Source of the DNA: Alkalibacter rhizosphaerae
GTDB taxonomy: Bacteria; Bacillota; Clostridia; Eubacteriales; Alkalibacteraceae
Length of the DNA: 64,000 nucleotides
Assembly: GCF_017352215.1 (NCBI RefSeq)
Contig: NZ_CP071444.1
Coordinates: forward strand, 1,798,001-1,862,000
Reading direction: 5' to 3'
Below, one piece after another: positions 1 to 9,763 of this stretch (the stretch's first letter is position 1; each line of letters starts with the position of its first letter). A program made the translations under genes and the position numbers. The notes under the pieces are model-generated. The model made no database searches and had not been told where the DNA came from. It saw only the letters and a program-made list of their open reading frames with translations.

Positions 1-1
1 T

Positions 2-1462
2 GGTGCTTTCCCTGAAGTGATCCGGGAACAGTTTCAGCAGATGTTGGAATACTTTGGCCAGTCCCCCATCATCGTCCGGAGCAGCTCCTTGCTGGAAGAC
101 GATTTTGGCAATGCCTTTGCAGGAAAATATGAAAGCGTCTTTTGCGTCAACCAAGGTACACCCGAAGAGCGATACACCGCCTTCGAAACGGCGGTCAAAC
201 GGATCTATGCCAGCACCATGAACGAAGAAGCGCTGTCCTATCGGCTGAATCGGGGATTGTCCGATAAAGACGAGCAAATGGCCATTCTGGTCCAGCGGGT
301 CTCTGGAGATTACCACGACGATTTTTTCTTTCCCCATCTGGCTGGAGTGGGCAACTCATCGAACCTGTATGTATGGGACCAAGGAATCGATCGGAATGCC
401 GGAATGCTGCGGCTGGTGTTTGGACTTGGGACTCGGGCCGTGGACCGGATCCAGGGAGACTACCCCAGGATCGTGTCCTTGGACCGGCCGGAACAGTCCC
501 CCCTGGTGGACTACCAGGATGAGGCCAAGTTTTCCCAGCGCAATGTGGATCTGCTGGACGTAAAAGCCAACCAGTGGACCGACAGGTCTCTGGAAAAGGT
601 GCTGTCTCTGGATTTGGGAACGGATCCCTCCATGTTTGCAAAACCGGATCACAAAACCAACCAACGCATGAAAGAATTGGGTTTCAAGGATCGGCGGCAG
701 TACATCTTGGGATTCGACAGATTGTTGAAGGAAAGTGCATTTCCCGCTTGGATGCGAAAAATGCTGCAGACATTGGAAAGGGTTTATGAATATCCGGTGG
801 ACATTGAATTTACCGCCAATTTCGATAAGGAAGGGGATTTTCGCGTCAACCTGGTCCAGTGCCGCCCCTTGCAGACCAAGGGACCTGGAGAACCGGTGGC
901 CATGCCGAAAACGATCGATGAAACGAACTGCCTCTTTCACTTCACAGGGAATTTTATGGGCGGCAATGTGCGATTGCCCTTGGACTATATTATTTATGTG
1001 GATCCCAAAGCCTACATGGAATCGAGCTTGGAAGACAAGTATGCCACGGCGAGGACGATCGGAGCCTTAAACAGCAAACTCAAAGACGACACGGTGATGA
1101 TCATGGGACCGGGTCGGTGGGGGACCACCACTCCTACTCTGGGAGTTCCGGTCAACTTTTCAGAGATCGGCAATGTGGAGGCCATTTGCGAGATGTCTTA
1201 CAACATCGGCGGGTTCATGCCGGAACTTTCCTATGGCAGTCATTTCTTTCAGGACATGGTGGAATCGAACATCTTTTATGCGGCCATCTTTGACGGGTAT
1301 CCCAATGTAGTTTTCCATCCCCAACGACTGTTGGAGCGGGAGAACCTGCTGGTGACCTTGGAACCATCGGCCATACGGTTGTCGGAAATGGTCCGTGTGG
1401 TCCATGCAGATGGCTTGGAGATCTATTCAGACATCATCAGTCAGCGTGTTTTATGCCAATAA
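2..1462 (+). CDS. PEP/pyruvate-binding domain protein, 5' end outside window
   Basis: The reading frame is open from the first bases of the window (it reads G-A-F-P-E-V-I-R), so the GTG at 17 is an internal Val and the true start lies upstream. The visible part carries the PEP synthase/PPDK N-terminal ATP-grasp signature: SPIIVRSSSLLEDDFGNAFA near its beginning and a QCRPLQ strand near residue 290. The roughly 190 residues after it do not look like the phosphohistidine swivel domain or the PEP-binding barrel of a full PEP synthase, but contain GPGRWGTTTPTLG and a tail ending in VLCQ. It may be a shortened phosphotransfer-type relative. The substrate is unknown. It converges with gdhA across a hairpin. 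Confidence 0.75.
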   Translation, partial: GAFPEVIREQFQQMLEYFGQSPIIVRSSSLLEDDFGNAFAGKYESVFCVNQGTPEERYTAFETAVKRIYASTMNEEALSYRLNRGLSDKDEQMAILVQRVSGDYHDDFFFPHLAGVGNSSNLYVWDQGIDRNAGMLRLVFGLGTRAVDRIQGDYPRIVSLDRPEQSPLVDYQDEAKFSQRNVDLLDVKANQWTDRSLEKVLSLDLGTDPSMFAKPDHKTNQRMKELGFKDRRQYILGFDRLLKESAFPAWMRKMLQTLERVYEYPVDIEFTANFDKEGDFRVNLVQCRPLQTKGPGEPVAMPKTIDETNCLFHFTGNFMGGNVRLPLDYIIYVDPKAYMESSLEDKYATARTIGALNSKLKDDTVMIMGPGRWGTTTPTLGVPVNFSEIGNVEAICEMSYNIGGFMPELSYGSHFFQDMVESNIFYAAIFDGYPNVVFHPQRLLERENLLVTLEPSAIRLSEMVRVVHADGLEIYSDIISQRVLCQ

Positions 1463-1486
1463 AAAAGGTCCTGCCTCGGCAGGACC
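1459..1486 (-). terminator. Intrinsic terminator of gdhA
   Basis: Perfect 8-bp stem GGTCCTGC/GCAGGACC with a four-base loop (1467-1486). On the minus strand the stem is followed by six T residues (the A run 1461-1466), so it is strongest for gdhA. It may also stop transcription of the convergent plus-strand gene. Confidence 0.8.
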
Positions 1487-1500
1487 TTCACACATTTCTT

Positions 1501-2865
<1,365 letters not shown>

Positions 2866-2918
2866 TTAGAATAATGACAATACTGCAGAATAAAGACACC
2901 TGTTTTTATTTTGCTAAC

Positions 2919-2947
2919 ATATTATCATAGAGAAAAGCCTCCTGCAA
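2919..2947 (-). promoter_or_regulatory. Probable gdhA promoter
   Basis: On the minus strand, TTGCAG (2942-2947) is followed after 17 bp by TAATAT (2919-2924), about 70 bp before the gdhA start. The -35 hexamer lies in the 3' arm of the VanY-gene terminator. Confidence 0.4.
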
Positions 2948-2977
2948 CAAAAAAACGATTTAAATTGCAGAAGGCTC
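2933..2977 (-). terminator. Terminator of the VanY-like gene
   Basis: Inverted repeat GCCTCCTGCAA (2937-2947) and TTGCAGAAGGC (2965-2975), one mismatch, with a 17-base loop. It is followed on the minus strand by TTTTCTC just after the VanY-like stop codon. Confidence 0.6.
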
Positions 2978-2983
2978 AAAAAA

Positions 2984-4021
2984 TTACGGTTGTAAACGAT
3001 TTGGGTCGAAATATTCTTCCATGGTTAGGCTGGATTGGTAAATTTCGGTAGCTAAAGAGGTGCCCACATAACGCAAATGCCAGGGTTCGTAGTTGTATCC
3101 GGTAATGTCTTCCTTGCCTTTTGGGTACCGGATGATGAATCCGAATCGATGGGCGTTTTCCGCCACCCACATTCCCTCTGACGTGTCGCCGAAGGAATCG
3201 CTGAGCTGGTTGTTGACGGAGGATGCGGTAATGTCCATGGTCAGCCCCGTCTGGTGCTCGCTGTGTCCTGGTTTTGCGCTGTATTTATTGGCATATTCCA
3301 GTCCGTTTCGCTCCACGCTGGAGCGGTAGAGGCTGTCTTGGGTGCTGTAGGACCGGTAGCCGGATCGGGCCCGCAGTGTAAATCCTTCTTCCTTCGCTTC
3401 CTCAAACAGAGCATTTAATGCATCGGAAGCCGGTTGGCGAAGCTGATTGATCTCTGGGTTTGGCAATACCGTAGGTACGGTCAGTTTTACCAGGTCGGCC
3501 GGAACGTAGTCGGCCGGCAAGGCTCTCTCCTTGTTGACAAGACTGTCGATCTGGGTGAAATCCGTGATGACCCCATTCTCATCGATGTAGTCGGCGGGAT
3601 CTTTCTTGACCAGGATGTTGATCACGACATTGTTCACATTCGTCACCTCTGTAGTGTAAGGATCGGATACTTGAACCTGGATCCAGGAACCGCTCAAGGC
3701 ATCTTGATTTACTATGACTTGCTGTTCTTCGATGACTGCATGCTCGTTTCCGCTTAAAATCTCCAAGGAAAGTCTATCCTGGGGAACGGATTCCTCCGTA
3801 CCGTCGTTGTAAACAAGGGTCAGTTCCGGCTGGACCCGATCGCCGGGCTTTGGATCCAGGTTGGCCCTTCCATCGATGGACCAGGATATGCGGACGGTGT
3901 CGACAAAAACTTCGTCTTTTCCATCGTCCGGCGGATTTGGGCCCGAATCTTCGTCCATGCTGCAGGATGAGGCGAAAATCAAAACCATAAAAATCAGGAT
4001 CAGCGTCAATTTTTTCTTCAT
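2984..4021 (-). CDS. VanY-family D-Ala-D-Ala carboxypeptidase lipoprotein
   Basis: 345 residues. A lipoprotein signal peptide ends in FASSC with lipid-modified Cys20. Residues 30-150 form an Ig-like extracellular segment, and residues 190-325 are an M15B peptidase domain. Zinc ligands and catalytic residue are visible: PGHSEHQTGLTMDI (His256, Asp263) and YEPWHLRYVG (Glu312, His315), plus SGYRSYSTQ upstream. The family trims the terminal D-Ala from peptidoglycan stem peptides. Here it would act outside the membrane. No VanS/VanR/VanH genes are nearby, so a housekeeping wall role is more likely than glycopeptide resistance. RBS GAAAGGAC precedes the ATG. Confidence 0.88.
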   Translation of the reverse strand: MKKKLTLILIFMVLIFASSCSMDEDSGPNPPDDGKDEVFVDTVRISWSIDGRANLDPKPGDRVQPELTLVYNDGTEESVPQDRLSLEILSGNEHAVIEEQQVIVNQDALSGSWIQVQVSDPYTTEVTNVNNVVINILVKKDPADYIDENGVITDFTQIDSLVNKERALPADYVPADLVKLTVPTVLPNPEINQLRQPASDALNALFEEAKEEGFTLRARSGYRSYSTQDSLYRSSVERNGLEYANKYSAKPGHSEHQTGLTMDITASSVNNQLSDSFGDTSEGMWVAENAHRFGFIIRYPKGKEDITGYNYEPWHLRYVGTSLATEIYQSSLTMEEYFDPNRLQP

Positions 4022-4103
4022 GGAACAAGTCCTTTCTCTAATAGAAATACCGGGTTTTGGTAGTTGCGCAAAAACTCCGGTCTGTGGTAGTATTATAGTT
4101 GTT

Positions 4104-4179
4104 GCGCCCGTAGCTCAGGGGATAGAGCAATGGTTTCCTAAACCATGTGTCGGATGTTCGATTCATCTCGGGCGCGCCA
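4104..4179 (+). tRNA. tRNA-Arg (CCT)
   Basis: 76 nt with an encoded CCA end. Acceptor GCGCCCG pairs with CGGGCGC, the D arm contains GCTCAGGGGATAGAGC, and the anticodon loop TTCCTAA gives CCT, flanked by ATGGT/ACCAT. The T loop is TTCGATT. A T run follows directly at 4180. A possible promoter (TTGCGC, TAGTAT) lies upstream but is weak. Confidence 0.95.
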
Positions 4180-4314
4180 TTTTTTTTGTCTATTATTCTT
4201 TCTTGACGATTTCCATTGTACCCTTTTTTCTTGTAGAAATCAAAACAACTCTTTCATTCCAATACATGTGACATTATATCTGCTTTTTCTGTGTAGGAAC
4301 GGCCTTTCCAGATA

Positions 4315-4328
4315 GTTGACAAATCAAC
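4315..4328 (+). promoter_or_regulatory. Small dyad over the -35 box, possible MarR operator
   Basis: GTTGACAAATCAAC is a 5-bp inverted repeat (GTTGA/TCAAC) overlapping the -35 hexamer of the marR-MATE promoter. MarR proteins commonly repress their own operon from such sites. Assignment is by position only. Confidence 0.35.
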
Positions 4329-4344
4329 GTTTTCTCTGTATAAT
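4316..4344 (+). promoter_or_regulatory. Consensus promoter of the marR-MATE operon
   Basis: TTGACA, 17 bp, TATAAT: both hexamers match the vegetative sigma consensus exactly, 37 bp before the MarR start codon. Confidence 0.85.
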
Positions 4345-4380
4345 TTCCTTCATGACAAAGAAATAATCGGGGGAAATACC

Positions 4381-4824
4381 ATGAAAAAAAGTATCGGGCG
4401 GATGATCTCCATCCTCCACAGGCAAGCTCAGGTCTACCACAACTGCACATTGAAGGATCTGGAGATCAGTTCTGCAGAATACCCGTTTTTGTTGTACTTG
4501 TACCAGCGGGATGGAGCCAGCCAGGACGAACTATCGTCCTACTTGTATATCGACAAGGCCGCTACTGCCCGGTCCATCAACTCCTTGGAAGACAAGGGAT
4601 TTGTGGAGCGCAGGAAGAAGGCGGAGGACAAACGTTTCAACCACGTTTATTTGACGGACAAGGCAAAGGATGTGGAAAAAGAAGTCCGGGAAAGAGTCTG
4701 GAACTGGAGCAAACTCCTTACGGACGGAATGGACGAAACGGAAGTGGAAAAACTGATGGATACTTTACATGAAATGGTGCAGAAAGTGGAAAAACATCAA
4801 GGGAAGAAGAAGACGGAGGAGTAG
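4381..4824 (+). CDS. MarR-family transcriptional regulator
   Basis: 147 residues, normal MarR length. The winged-helix core runs from about residue 30 to 105, including DELSSYLYIDKAATARSINSLEDKGFVERRKKAEDKR, which combines recognition helix and wing. It is the first gene of a two-gene operon: its stop codon is one base before the MATE start, and the MATE ribosome site lies inside its 3' end. MarR repressors next to MATE pumps typically sense the exported toxic compound and repress both genes. The ligand cannot be told from the sequence. A dyad over the -35 box could be its operator. Confidence 0.88.
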   Translation: MKKSIGRMISILHRQAQVYHNCTLKDLEISSAEYPFLLYLYQRDGASQDELSSYLYIDKAATARSINSLEDKGFVERRKKAEDKRFNHVYLTDKAKDVEKEVRERVWNWSKLLTDGMDETEVEKLMDTLHEMVQKVEKHQGKKKTEE

Positions 4825-4825
4825 C

Positions 4826-6208
4826 ATGGAAAAAATGACCGAACAAAACCCTTTGGGGGTAGAAAAAATACATAAACTGCTGACAAAGTTTTCTGTTCCC
4901 GCCATTGTGGGGATGATGGTCAACTCTTTATATAATGTAGTCGATCGGATCTTTATCGGGAATGCACCGGATCTTGGGGCCAATGGATTGGCCGGGATCA
5001 CCATAGCTTTCCCCATCATGATCATTCTCATGTCCATTGGGGTCCTTTTCGGCATGGGCGGAGCCACCATGTTTTCTCTCAAGATGGGGGAAGGTCGAAA
5101 AGACACGGCGGAACACGTTCTTGGCAACGCATTTTTCATGCTGGTGGCCACCGGCTTGTTCTTTGTTATTTTAGGACAGATCTTTCTACGTCCCATCCTG
5201 ACGGCTTTTGGCGCCAGTGAAACGGTCCTGCCCTTTGCCATAGAATATATGCGCATCATTTTCATTGGTTCCATCTTTCAAACCGGCAGCATGGGCCTTA
5301 ACAACTTTGTTCGTGCCGACGGAAATCCAAGGGTCGCCATGATCACCATGTTTTTTGGAGCCGGATTGAACATTATCCTAGATCCCATCTTCATTTATGG
5401 ATTAAAGATGGGAATGGCCGGAGCGGCTCTGGCCACGATCATCGCCCAAGCTTGTGCCTTTGCCTGGGTCCTTGCATACTTCCTGGGATCAAGAAGCGAT
5501 GCCAAGCTGCGCAGAAAAAATTTACGGCCAAGATGGAGCATGGTGAAGTCCATCATGGCCTTGGGGATCCCTGCGGCATCTTTACAGTTTGCAAACAGTT
5601 TTCTCAATGCGATTTTGAACAAAGGACTCTTGCTCTATGGTGGAGACATCGCCGTGTCCGCCATGGGGATCATCAACAGCTTGAAAATGCTGCTTCTATT
5701 GCCGGTCATCGGCCTGCGGCAGGGTCTGCAGCCCATTATCGGATTCAACTATGGGGCGAAGAAGTATGGACGGGTCAAAGAGGCGGCAAAGCTTGGCGTT
5801 TTGGTGGCAACGGCAATTTCTGTGTTTAGTTTCATCATCACCAGATTGTTCCCGGAACAGTTGATCCTGTTTTTCAACCAGGATCCGGAACTGCTGGCTT
5901 TTGGCGTACGTGCATTGAAGTACTGGTTTTTGTTCATGCCGGTGGTGGGGATCCAGATCGTGGGCTCCAGCTATTTTCAAGCCATTGGCAAAGCAAAGAT
6001 CGCCATGTTTTTGACCTTGACCAGACAGGTGATCTTGCTCATCCCCGCATTGTTGATCTTTCCTAGATTCTTGGAGATGGACGGAATTTTATTCTCCACA
6101 CCCTTTGCGGACTTCTTTTCGTTCATGTTAACGGCCGGGTGGTTTGTATCGGCATTGCGGAAGTTGGAGCAACCAGAGGAAAAGAGAACGGCGGAAGATG
6201 CCGGTTGA
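4826..6208 (+). CDS. MATE-family multidrug efflux transporter
   Basis: 460 residues with about 12 hydrophobic segments in two similar halves. The N-terminus KFSVPAIVGMMVNSLYNVVDRIFIGN is typical of MATE pumps, which export cationic drugs using a Na+ or H+ gradient. The start ATG at 4826 follows GGAGGAG at the end of marR; an upstream ATG at 4769 lies inside marR and is not used. Co-transcribed with the MarR regulator. A second, clearly related MATE gene is at 19417. Substrate unknown. Confidence 0.92.
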   Translation: MEKMTEQNPLGVEKIHKLLTKFSVPAIVGMMVNSLYNVVDRIFIGNAPDLGANGLAGITIAFPIMIILMSIGVLFGMGGATMFSLKMGEGRKDTAEHVLGNAFFMLVATGLFFVILGQIFLRPILTAFGASETVLPFAIEYMRIIFIGSIFQTGSMGLNNFVRADGNPRVAMITMFFGAGLNIILDPIFIYGLKMGMAGAALATIIAQACAFAWVLAYFLGSRSDAKLRRKNLRPRWSMVKSIMALGIPAASLQFANSFLNAILNKGLLLYGGDIAVSAMGIINSLKMLLLLPVIGLRQGLQPIIGFNYGAKKYGRVKEAAKLGVLVATAISVFSFIITRLFPEQLILFFNQDPELLAFGVRALKYWFLFMPVVGIQIVGSSYFQAIGKAKIAMFLTLTRQVILLIPALLIFPRFLEMDGILFSTPFADFFSFMLTAGWFVSALRKLEQPEEKRTAEDAG

Positions 6209-6249
6209 AATTACCATTGACAATGAAGCAAGATTCGTCATATCATAAT

Positions 6250-6350
6250 AGAGTTAGTAGAGGGAGTAGCCGACCGATAGGGATTAAAGTCGTCAATACG
6301 GAGTCTGTATAAGATTCCCGGCTTTAATGGCGCAAGTCCGGCGAGACTCT
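6250..6350 (+). promoter_or_regulatory. yybP-ykoY manganese riboswitch
   Basis: Conserved features of the Mn2+ aptamer are present in order: GGGAGTAGC (6262-6270), AAAGTCGTCAAT (6286-6296), the pairing segment CGGCTTT, and CGAGACTCT closing the element. P1 forms between AGAGT (6250-6254) and ACTCT (6346-6350). The same ACTCT is the 5' arm of the following terminator, so ligand-stabilised P1 would block termination. This matches the known ON behaviour of this class. Confidence 0.9.
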
Positions 6351-6393
6351 GCACCAAACGTCATTTTGTGGCGCTTGTTGCAGAGTTTTTTTA
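6346..6393 (+). terminator. Riboswitch-controlled intrinsic terminator
   Basis: ACTCTGCA (6346-6353) pairs with TGCAGAGT (6379-6386), with CCAAA/TTTGTGG-type pairing inside, followed by seven T. It is mutually exclusive with P1 of the manganese aptamer. Confidence 0.85.
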
Positions 6394-6431
6394 TATGCAA
6401 AACAGGCCCCATCCTAAAGGAGGAAAAGTTT

Positions 6432-7469
6432 TTGGAAGAATTGATGCATGAGTTTTTATTGGGAATGCCCACCTTGGTCTTATTGGGCGTCATTGCCGTC
6501 GCTTTTGTGTTTCTAAGCAAGGGAGCGGACGTCCTGGTGGATGAGGCGGTGGAATTGTCCATTCGATGGGGCGTACCTAAAATGATCATAGGTGCCACCA
6601 TCGTGTCCTTGGGGACCACTTTGCCGGAAGCAAGCGTGTCCGTCTTGGCGGCAATACAAGGGAACGCGGATTTAGCCTTGGGAAATGCCATCGGATCCAT
6701 TATTGCGGATACGGGACTGATCATCGGCCTTGCAGCACTGATCGGTCATTTGCCGGTGGATCAGATGGTGGTGGAACGCCAAGGGAAGATCCAAGTTCTG
6801 GCAGGTTTGCTGCTGGCGGGAGTTGCGTTGCCCTTCTTGTCTCCAGGGGATGGAGGAAGGGTCACCCAGTGGATGGGTTTCGTGTTTTTGATCTTGTTGG
6901 CGGCCTATATCTATACTTCCATCAAATGGTCTCGAATCACCAATGTACTGGAAGATCAGGAAGAAGCCATGGAGAAATCGGTGGCTTTGGAAACGACGGA
7001 AGAAAAGAGTTTGATCGTGTTGCAGATCGTCAAGATCTTTGCAGCCATTACCGTCGTCATCCTATCCTCAAAAGTGTTGATCTCTTCCGTTGAGATCACG
7101 GCGATCCGGGTAGGGATCCCCCAAAGCGTTATAGCTGCCACCCTTGTTGCATTTGGCACTAGTTTGCCGGAGTTGATCACGGCCATCAATGCCGTGCGAA
7201 AAGGTCACGGAGAGTTGGCTGTGGGAAACATCGTCGGTGCGGATATTTTGAACGTGCTGTTTGTTGTGGGAAGTGCGGCTGCCGTTACTACAGGCGGATT
7301 GATCGTACCTGCCAATTACTACAAGCTGCAATTTCCGGCCATGCTGATCATTCTGTTGACGTTCCGATTCTTTACCATGAAAAAAGATGATGTCATCACG
7401 AAAAAAGAAGGTGCTTTTTTACTAGGTGTATACTTGGTATATCTGGTACTGAACTTTACTTGGATCTAA
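6432..7469 (+). CDS. Ca2+/Na+ antiporter family (CaCA) cation exporter
   Basis: 345 residues from a TTG start at 6432, set 8 bp after AAAGGAGG. The in-frame ATG at 6444 is too far from that site, and earlier codons lie inside the riboswitch. The protein has two homologous halves of about five membrane helices, each with the acidic alpha-repeat motif: GTTLPEASVSV...GNAIGSIIADTGLIIG and GTSLPELITAI...GNIVGADILNVLFVVG. The family exchanges Ca2+ or other divalent cations for Na+ or H+. Control by a manganese riboswitch suggests Mn2+ export, though Ca2+ remains possible. A hydrophilic loop near residues 175-195 separates the halves. Confidence 0.88.
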   Translation: MEELMHEFLLGMPTLVLLGVIAVAFVFLSKGADVLVDEAVELSIRWGVPKMIIGATIVSLGTTLPEASVSVLAAIQGNADLALGNAIGSIIADTGLIIGLAALIGHLPVDQMVVERQGKIQVLAGLLLAGVALPFLSPGDGGRVTQWMGFVFLILLAAYIYTSIKWSRITNVLEDQEEAMEKSVALETTEEKSLIVLQIVKIFAAITVVILSSKVLISSVEITAIRVGIPQSVIAATLVAFGTSLPELITAINAVRKGHGELAVGNIVGADILNVLFVVGSAAAVTTGGLIVPANYYKLQFPAMLIILLTFRFFTMKKDDVITKKEGAFLLGVYLVYLVLNFTWI

Positions 7470-7477
7470 AAAACAAA

Positions 7478-7520
7478 GATGGGATCCTGCTCCAAATGGG
7501 AGTGGGATCCTTTGCTTTTT
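7478..7520 (+). terminator. Terminator after the antiporter gene
   Basis: A long stem built on GGATCCTGCTCC and GGGAGTGGGATCC with an AAAT loop, followed by TTTGCTTTTT. It ends the manganese-regulated transcript. Confidence 0.75.
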
Positions 7521-7532
7521 GCCTGTGTTTCA

Positions 7533-7561
7533 TTGACTTTGCGAGGGTTATCTTATATTAT
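7533..7561 (+). promoter_or_regulatory. Promoter of the SpoIID-dockerin gene
   Basis: TTGACT, 17 bp, TATTAT, about 53 bp before the start codon. The -10 hexamer and spacing are the same as those of the second cohesin gene (12051-12079). Confidence 0.65.
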
Positions 7562-7614
7562 GAGGATAAGTTTATCGTGGTCTTATAGGGAGAGAGTAGA
7601 GAGGTTGAGAGTAT

Positions 7615-9744
7615 ATGGTATCAAGGAAAAAACGATGGATCGTCTACCTGGTGGTCGCATTGCTGATCGGATGGATCATGCCAGCTACTTCGGCAGCCAC
7701 GGACTACCGTACCATACGGGCGCGCATCACCATGGGATCAAGCAATTTGAAAAGCGTGACCATTGCTTTGAATGGTGATTACGCTTTGATGCAGGATCCT
7801 TCTTTGACCTTGCCCGTGGGAGCCTACACCATCAAGGTGGAAGCAGATGCAACCAACCTGCGTCTTGTGGGCAACGGGATCGACGTCGTTGTGGGACCGG
7901 AGATCCGATTCATCCGGATGAAATACAGCGGGACTGCCGTCAGCACCCTGCGTCTGAACGGAACCTATCATGGCGATAAAAATTATTTGGGGGATATGCG
8001 CTTTCATACATCCTCCGGGTCAATTTTGGTGACCAACCATGTGCCTTTGGAAGAATACTTGTATGGCGTGGTCGCCTATGAAATGAGCAACGCTTTTCCA
8101 GTGGAAGCTTTGAAAGCCCAGGCGGTCAGTGCACGAGGCTATGCCATCATGAGCATGACGGACCGGCGGGATTATGACATCGGGGATACTGCCAGTACTC
8201 AGGTATACAAAGGATATGACCCCAACGTAACAAGAGTCATCCAGGCAGTGAACGAGACCAAGGGCCAGGTAGTGGCCTACAACGACAAGATCGTTTCCAC
8301 CTACTATGCCGCTTCCAATGGGGGTCAGATGGACCTGGTCAGCAATGTGTGGGGATCCAACGATGCATCCTACCCTTATTTGGTGATGAAGGATGATCCA
8401 TACGATCTCAGAAATCCCAGCAGCTTGACTCAAAGAGTTTTTGTTCCATCGCAGGTTACGGGAACGAAGTATGACGTGATCAGTTCTGAAAAGGTGGTGC
8501 GGGTGATCAATGTATCTACCTACTTGAATATACGAAGCGGACCAACGACTTCTTATGATGTTATCGGACAGGCAACGTTGAATCAGTTGTTTGCATATGT
8601 GGGAACCGATGCCTCCGGATGGCATAAGATCAATTTTTACAAAGACGGGAAGCTTACAGTTGGATATGTCAGCGATGATTATAGCGTGGTGGAAACAAAT
8701 CAACAAAACGGGTATCTGTATGGAAATCCTGTTCTGCAGGACCTACAGAAGCAAGTATTTGAACAGATCGGAGCAAGCAATAGTATTGCAAATGCCAATC
8801 AGATCAAAATCAATCAGGTGGACCGGTTCGTCAATGGACAAAGACGTTGGCCGGAGCCTTCCAGAAGCTATGTGACAGCCGTTGCCGATGTAAAGATCCA
8901 ATACAAAAAAGCAGATGGAAGTTTGTCCAATGAAATGGCTGTCACCAACGTGACCATTGCATTGATGATGCCAAACGGTTCCGGCGGTTATTATCTGGGA
9001 CACGATTATTTGAATTCCAACCTTCGCTTGCGGTTTGTGGAAACAGCCCAAGACAATGATGGGATCACCGGCTACAATATTGTCAACTTGCGTTATGGCC
9101 ATGGCATAGGAATGAGCCAGCGGGGTGCCCAGCAAATGGCCAATGAAGGATTAAAATATACGGACATTTTATCTTTTTACTTTGAGGGAACGACCTTGAA
9201 GACTTACGAAACGACCGTACCGGAACTACCAAATAGGGGAGATTCACCACCAGATCCACCGACAAATCCCGAAGAGCCACCAACCACGCCAGAGGATCCT
9301 CCTACTACTCCAAACCCAACCCCAACCGTAACTACTACGACTTATACCCTTGGAGCAAACAGCATCAGCGGAATCAGTGAAAAAACGCCAGTTGAAACAT
9401 TTGTAAGCAAGTTTACAGTCAAAGATGGGTCCTTGGCATTGGTAGGATCGGACAACAAGGCAAAGACTACCGGCAATGTAGCCACTGGCGATGTGCTGTA
9501 TGTCAAAGATGGTGCCGAGAAAATTGTCAAGAGCTATACCATCGTGATCTATGGGGATGTCAATGGGGATGGGGAAATAGATATTTTTGATAGTACTACA
9601 GTTAGGCGGCACATAATGAGTATTACGCAACTCTCGGGTGTATATTACAATGCTGCAAATCTTGTCGACGATAACAATATAGACATTTTTGATTCGACAG
9701 TAATAAAAAGACATATTTTAGGTATTACCTTGATTAAACAATAA
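7615..9744 (+). CDS. Secreted SpoIID/LytB-domain wall enzyme with SH3 insert and C-terminal dockerin
   Basis: 709 residues. A signal peptide ends near residue 27 (IMPATSA). The SpoIID domain begins near residue 115 and has the catalytic-glutamate segment VVAYEMSNAFPVEALKAQAV. It is interrupted by a bacterial SH3 domain at about 300-362 (YLNIRSGPTTSYDVIG) and closes with GHGIGMSQRGAQQMA. SpoIID proteins are lytic transglycosylases acting on glycan strands. A Pro/Thr linker (about 543-568) leads to an X-module-like segment and a type I dockerin: DVNGDGEIDIFDSTTVRRHI and DDNNIDIFDSTVIKRHI. The second calcium loop is slightly degenerate. The next gene encodes a cohesin protein, so non-covalent docking to the surface is inferred. 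Confidence 0.9.
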   Translation: MVSRKKRWIVYLVVALLIGWIMPATSAATDYRTIRARITMGSSNLKSVTIALNGDYALMQDPSLTLPVGAYTIKVEADATNLRLVGNGIDVVVGPEIRFIRMKYSGTAVSTLRLNGTYHGDKNYLGDMRFHTSSGSILVTNHVPLEEYLYGVVAYEMSNAFPVEALKAQAVSARGYAIMSMTDRRDYDIGDTASTQVYKGYDPNVTRVIQAVNETKGQVVAYNDKIVSTYYAASNGGQMDLVSNVWGSNDASYPYLVMKDDPYDLRNPSSLTQRVFVPSQVTGTKYDVISSEKVVRVINVSTYLNIRSGPTTSYDVIGQATLNQLFAYVGTDASGWHKINFYKDGKLTVGYVSDDYSVVETNQQNGYLYGNPVLQDLQKQVFEQIGASNSIANANQIKINQVDRFVNGQRRWPEPSRSYVTAVADVKIQYKKADGSLSNEMAVTNVTIALMMPNGSGGYYLGHDYLNSNLRLRFVETAQDNDGITGYNIVNLRYGHGIGMSQRGAQQMANEGLKYTDILSFYFEGTTLKTYETTVPELPNRGDSPPDPPTNPEEPPTTPEDPPTTPNPTPTVTTTTYTLGANSISGISEKTPVETFVSKFTVKDGSLALVGSDNKAKTTGNVATGDVLYVKDGAEKIVKSYTIVIYGDVNGDGEIDIFDSTTVRRHIMSITQLSGVYYNAANLVDDNNIDIFDSTVIKRHILGITLIKQ

Positions 9745-9763
9745 TTGGACAATGGGAGAGAAA

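Noticed and set aside
4769-4825. Upstream ATG for the MATE protein giving a basic N-terminal extension
   Set aside because: It lies wholly inside marR, while ATG 4826 has an ideal GGAGGAG and the usual MATE N-terminus.
6327-6431. N-terminal extension of the antiporter beginning MAQVRRDSAP
   Set aside because: These codons fall inside the manganese riboswitch and terminator; the ribosome site points to TTG 6432.
7479-7778. 99-codon frame between the antiporter and SpoIID genes
   Set aside because: It starts in the terminator, runs through the promoter and overlaps the signal-peptide coding region of the next gene in another frame.
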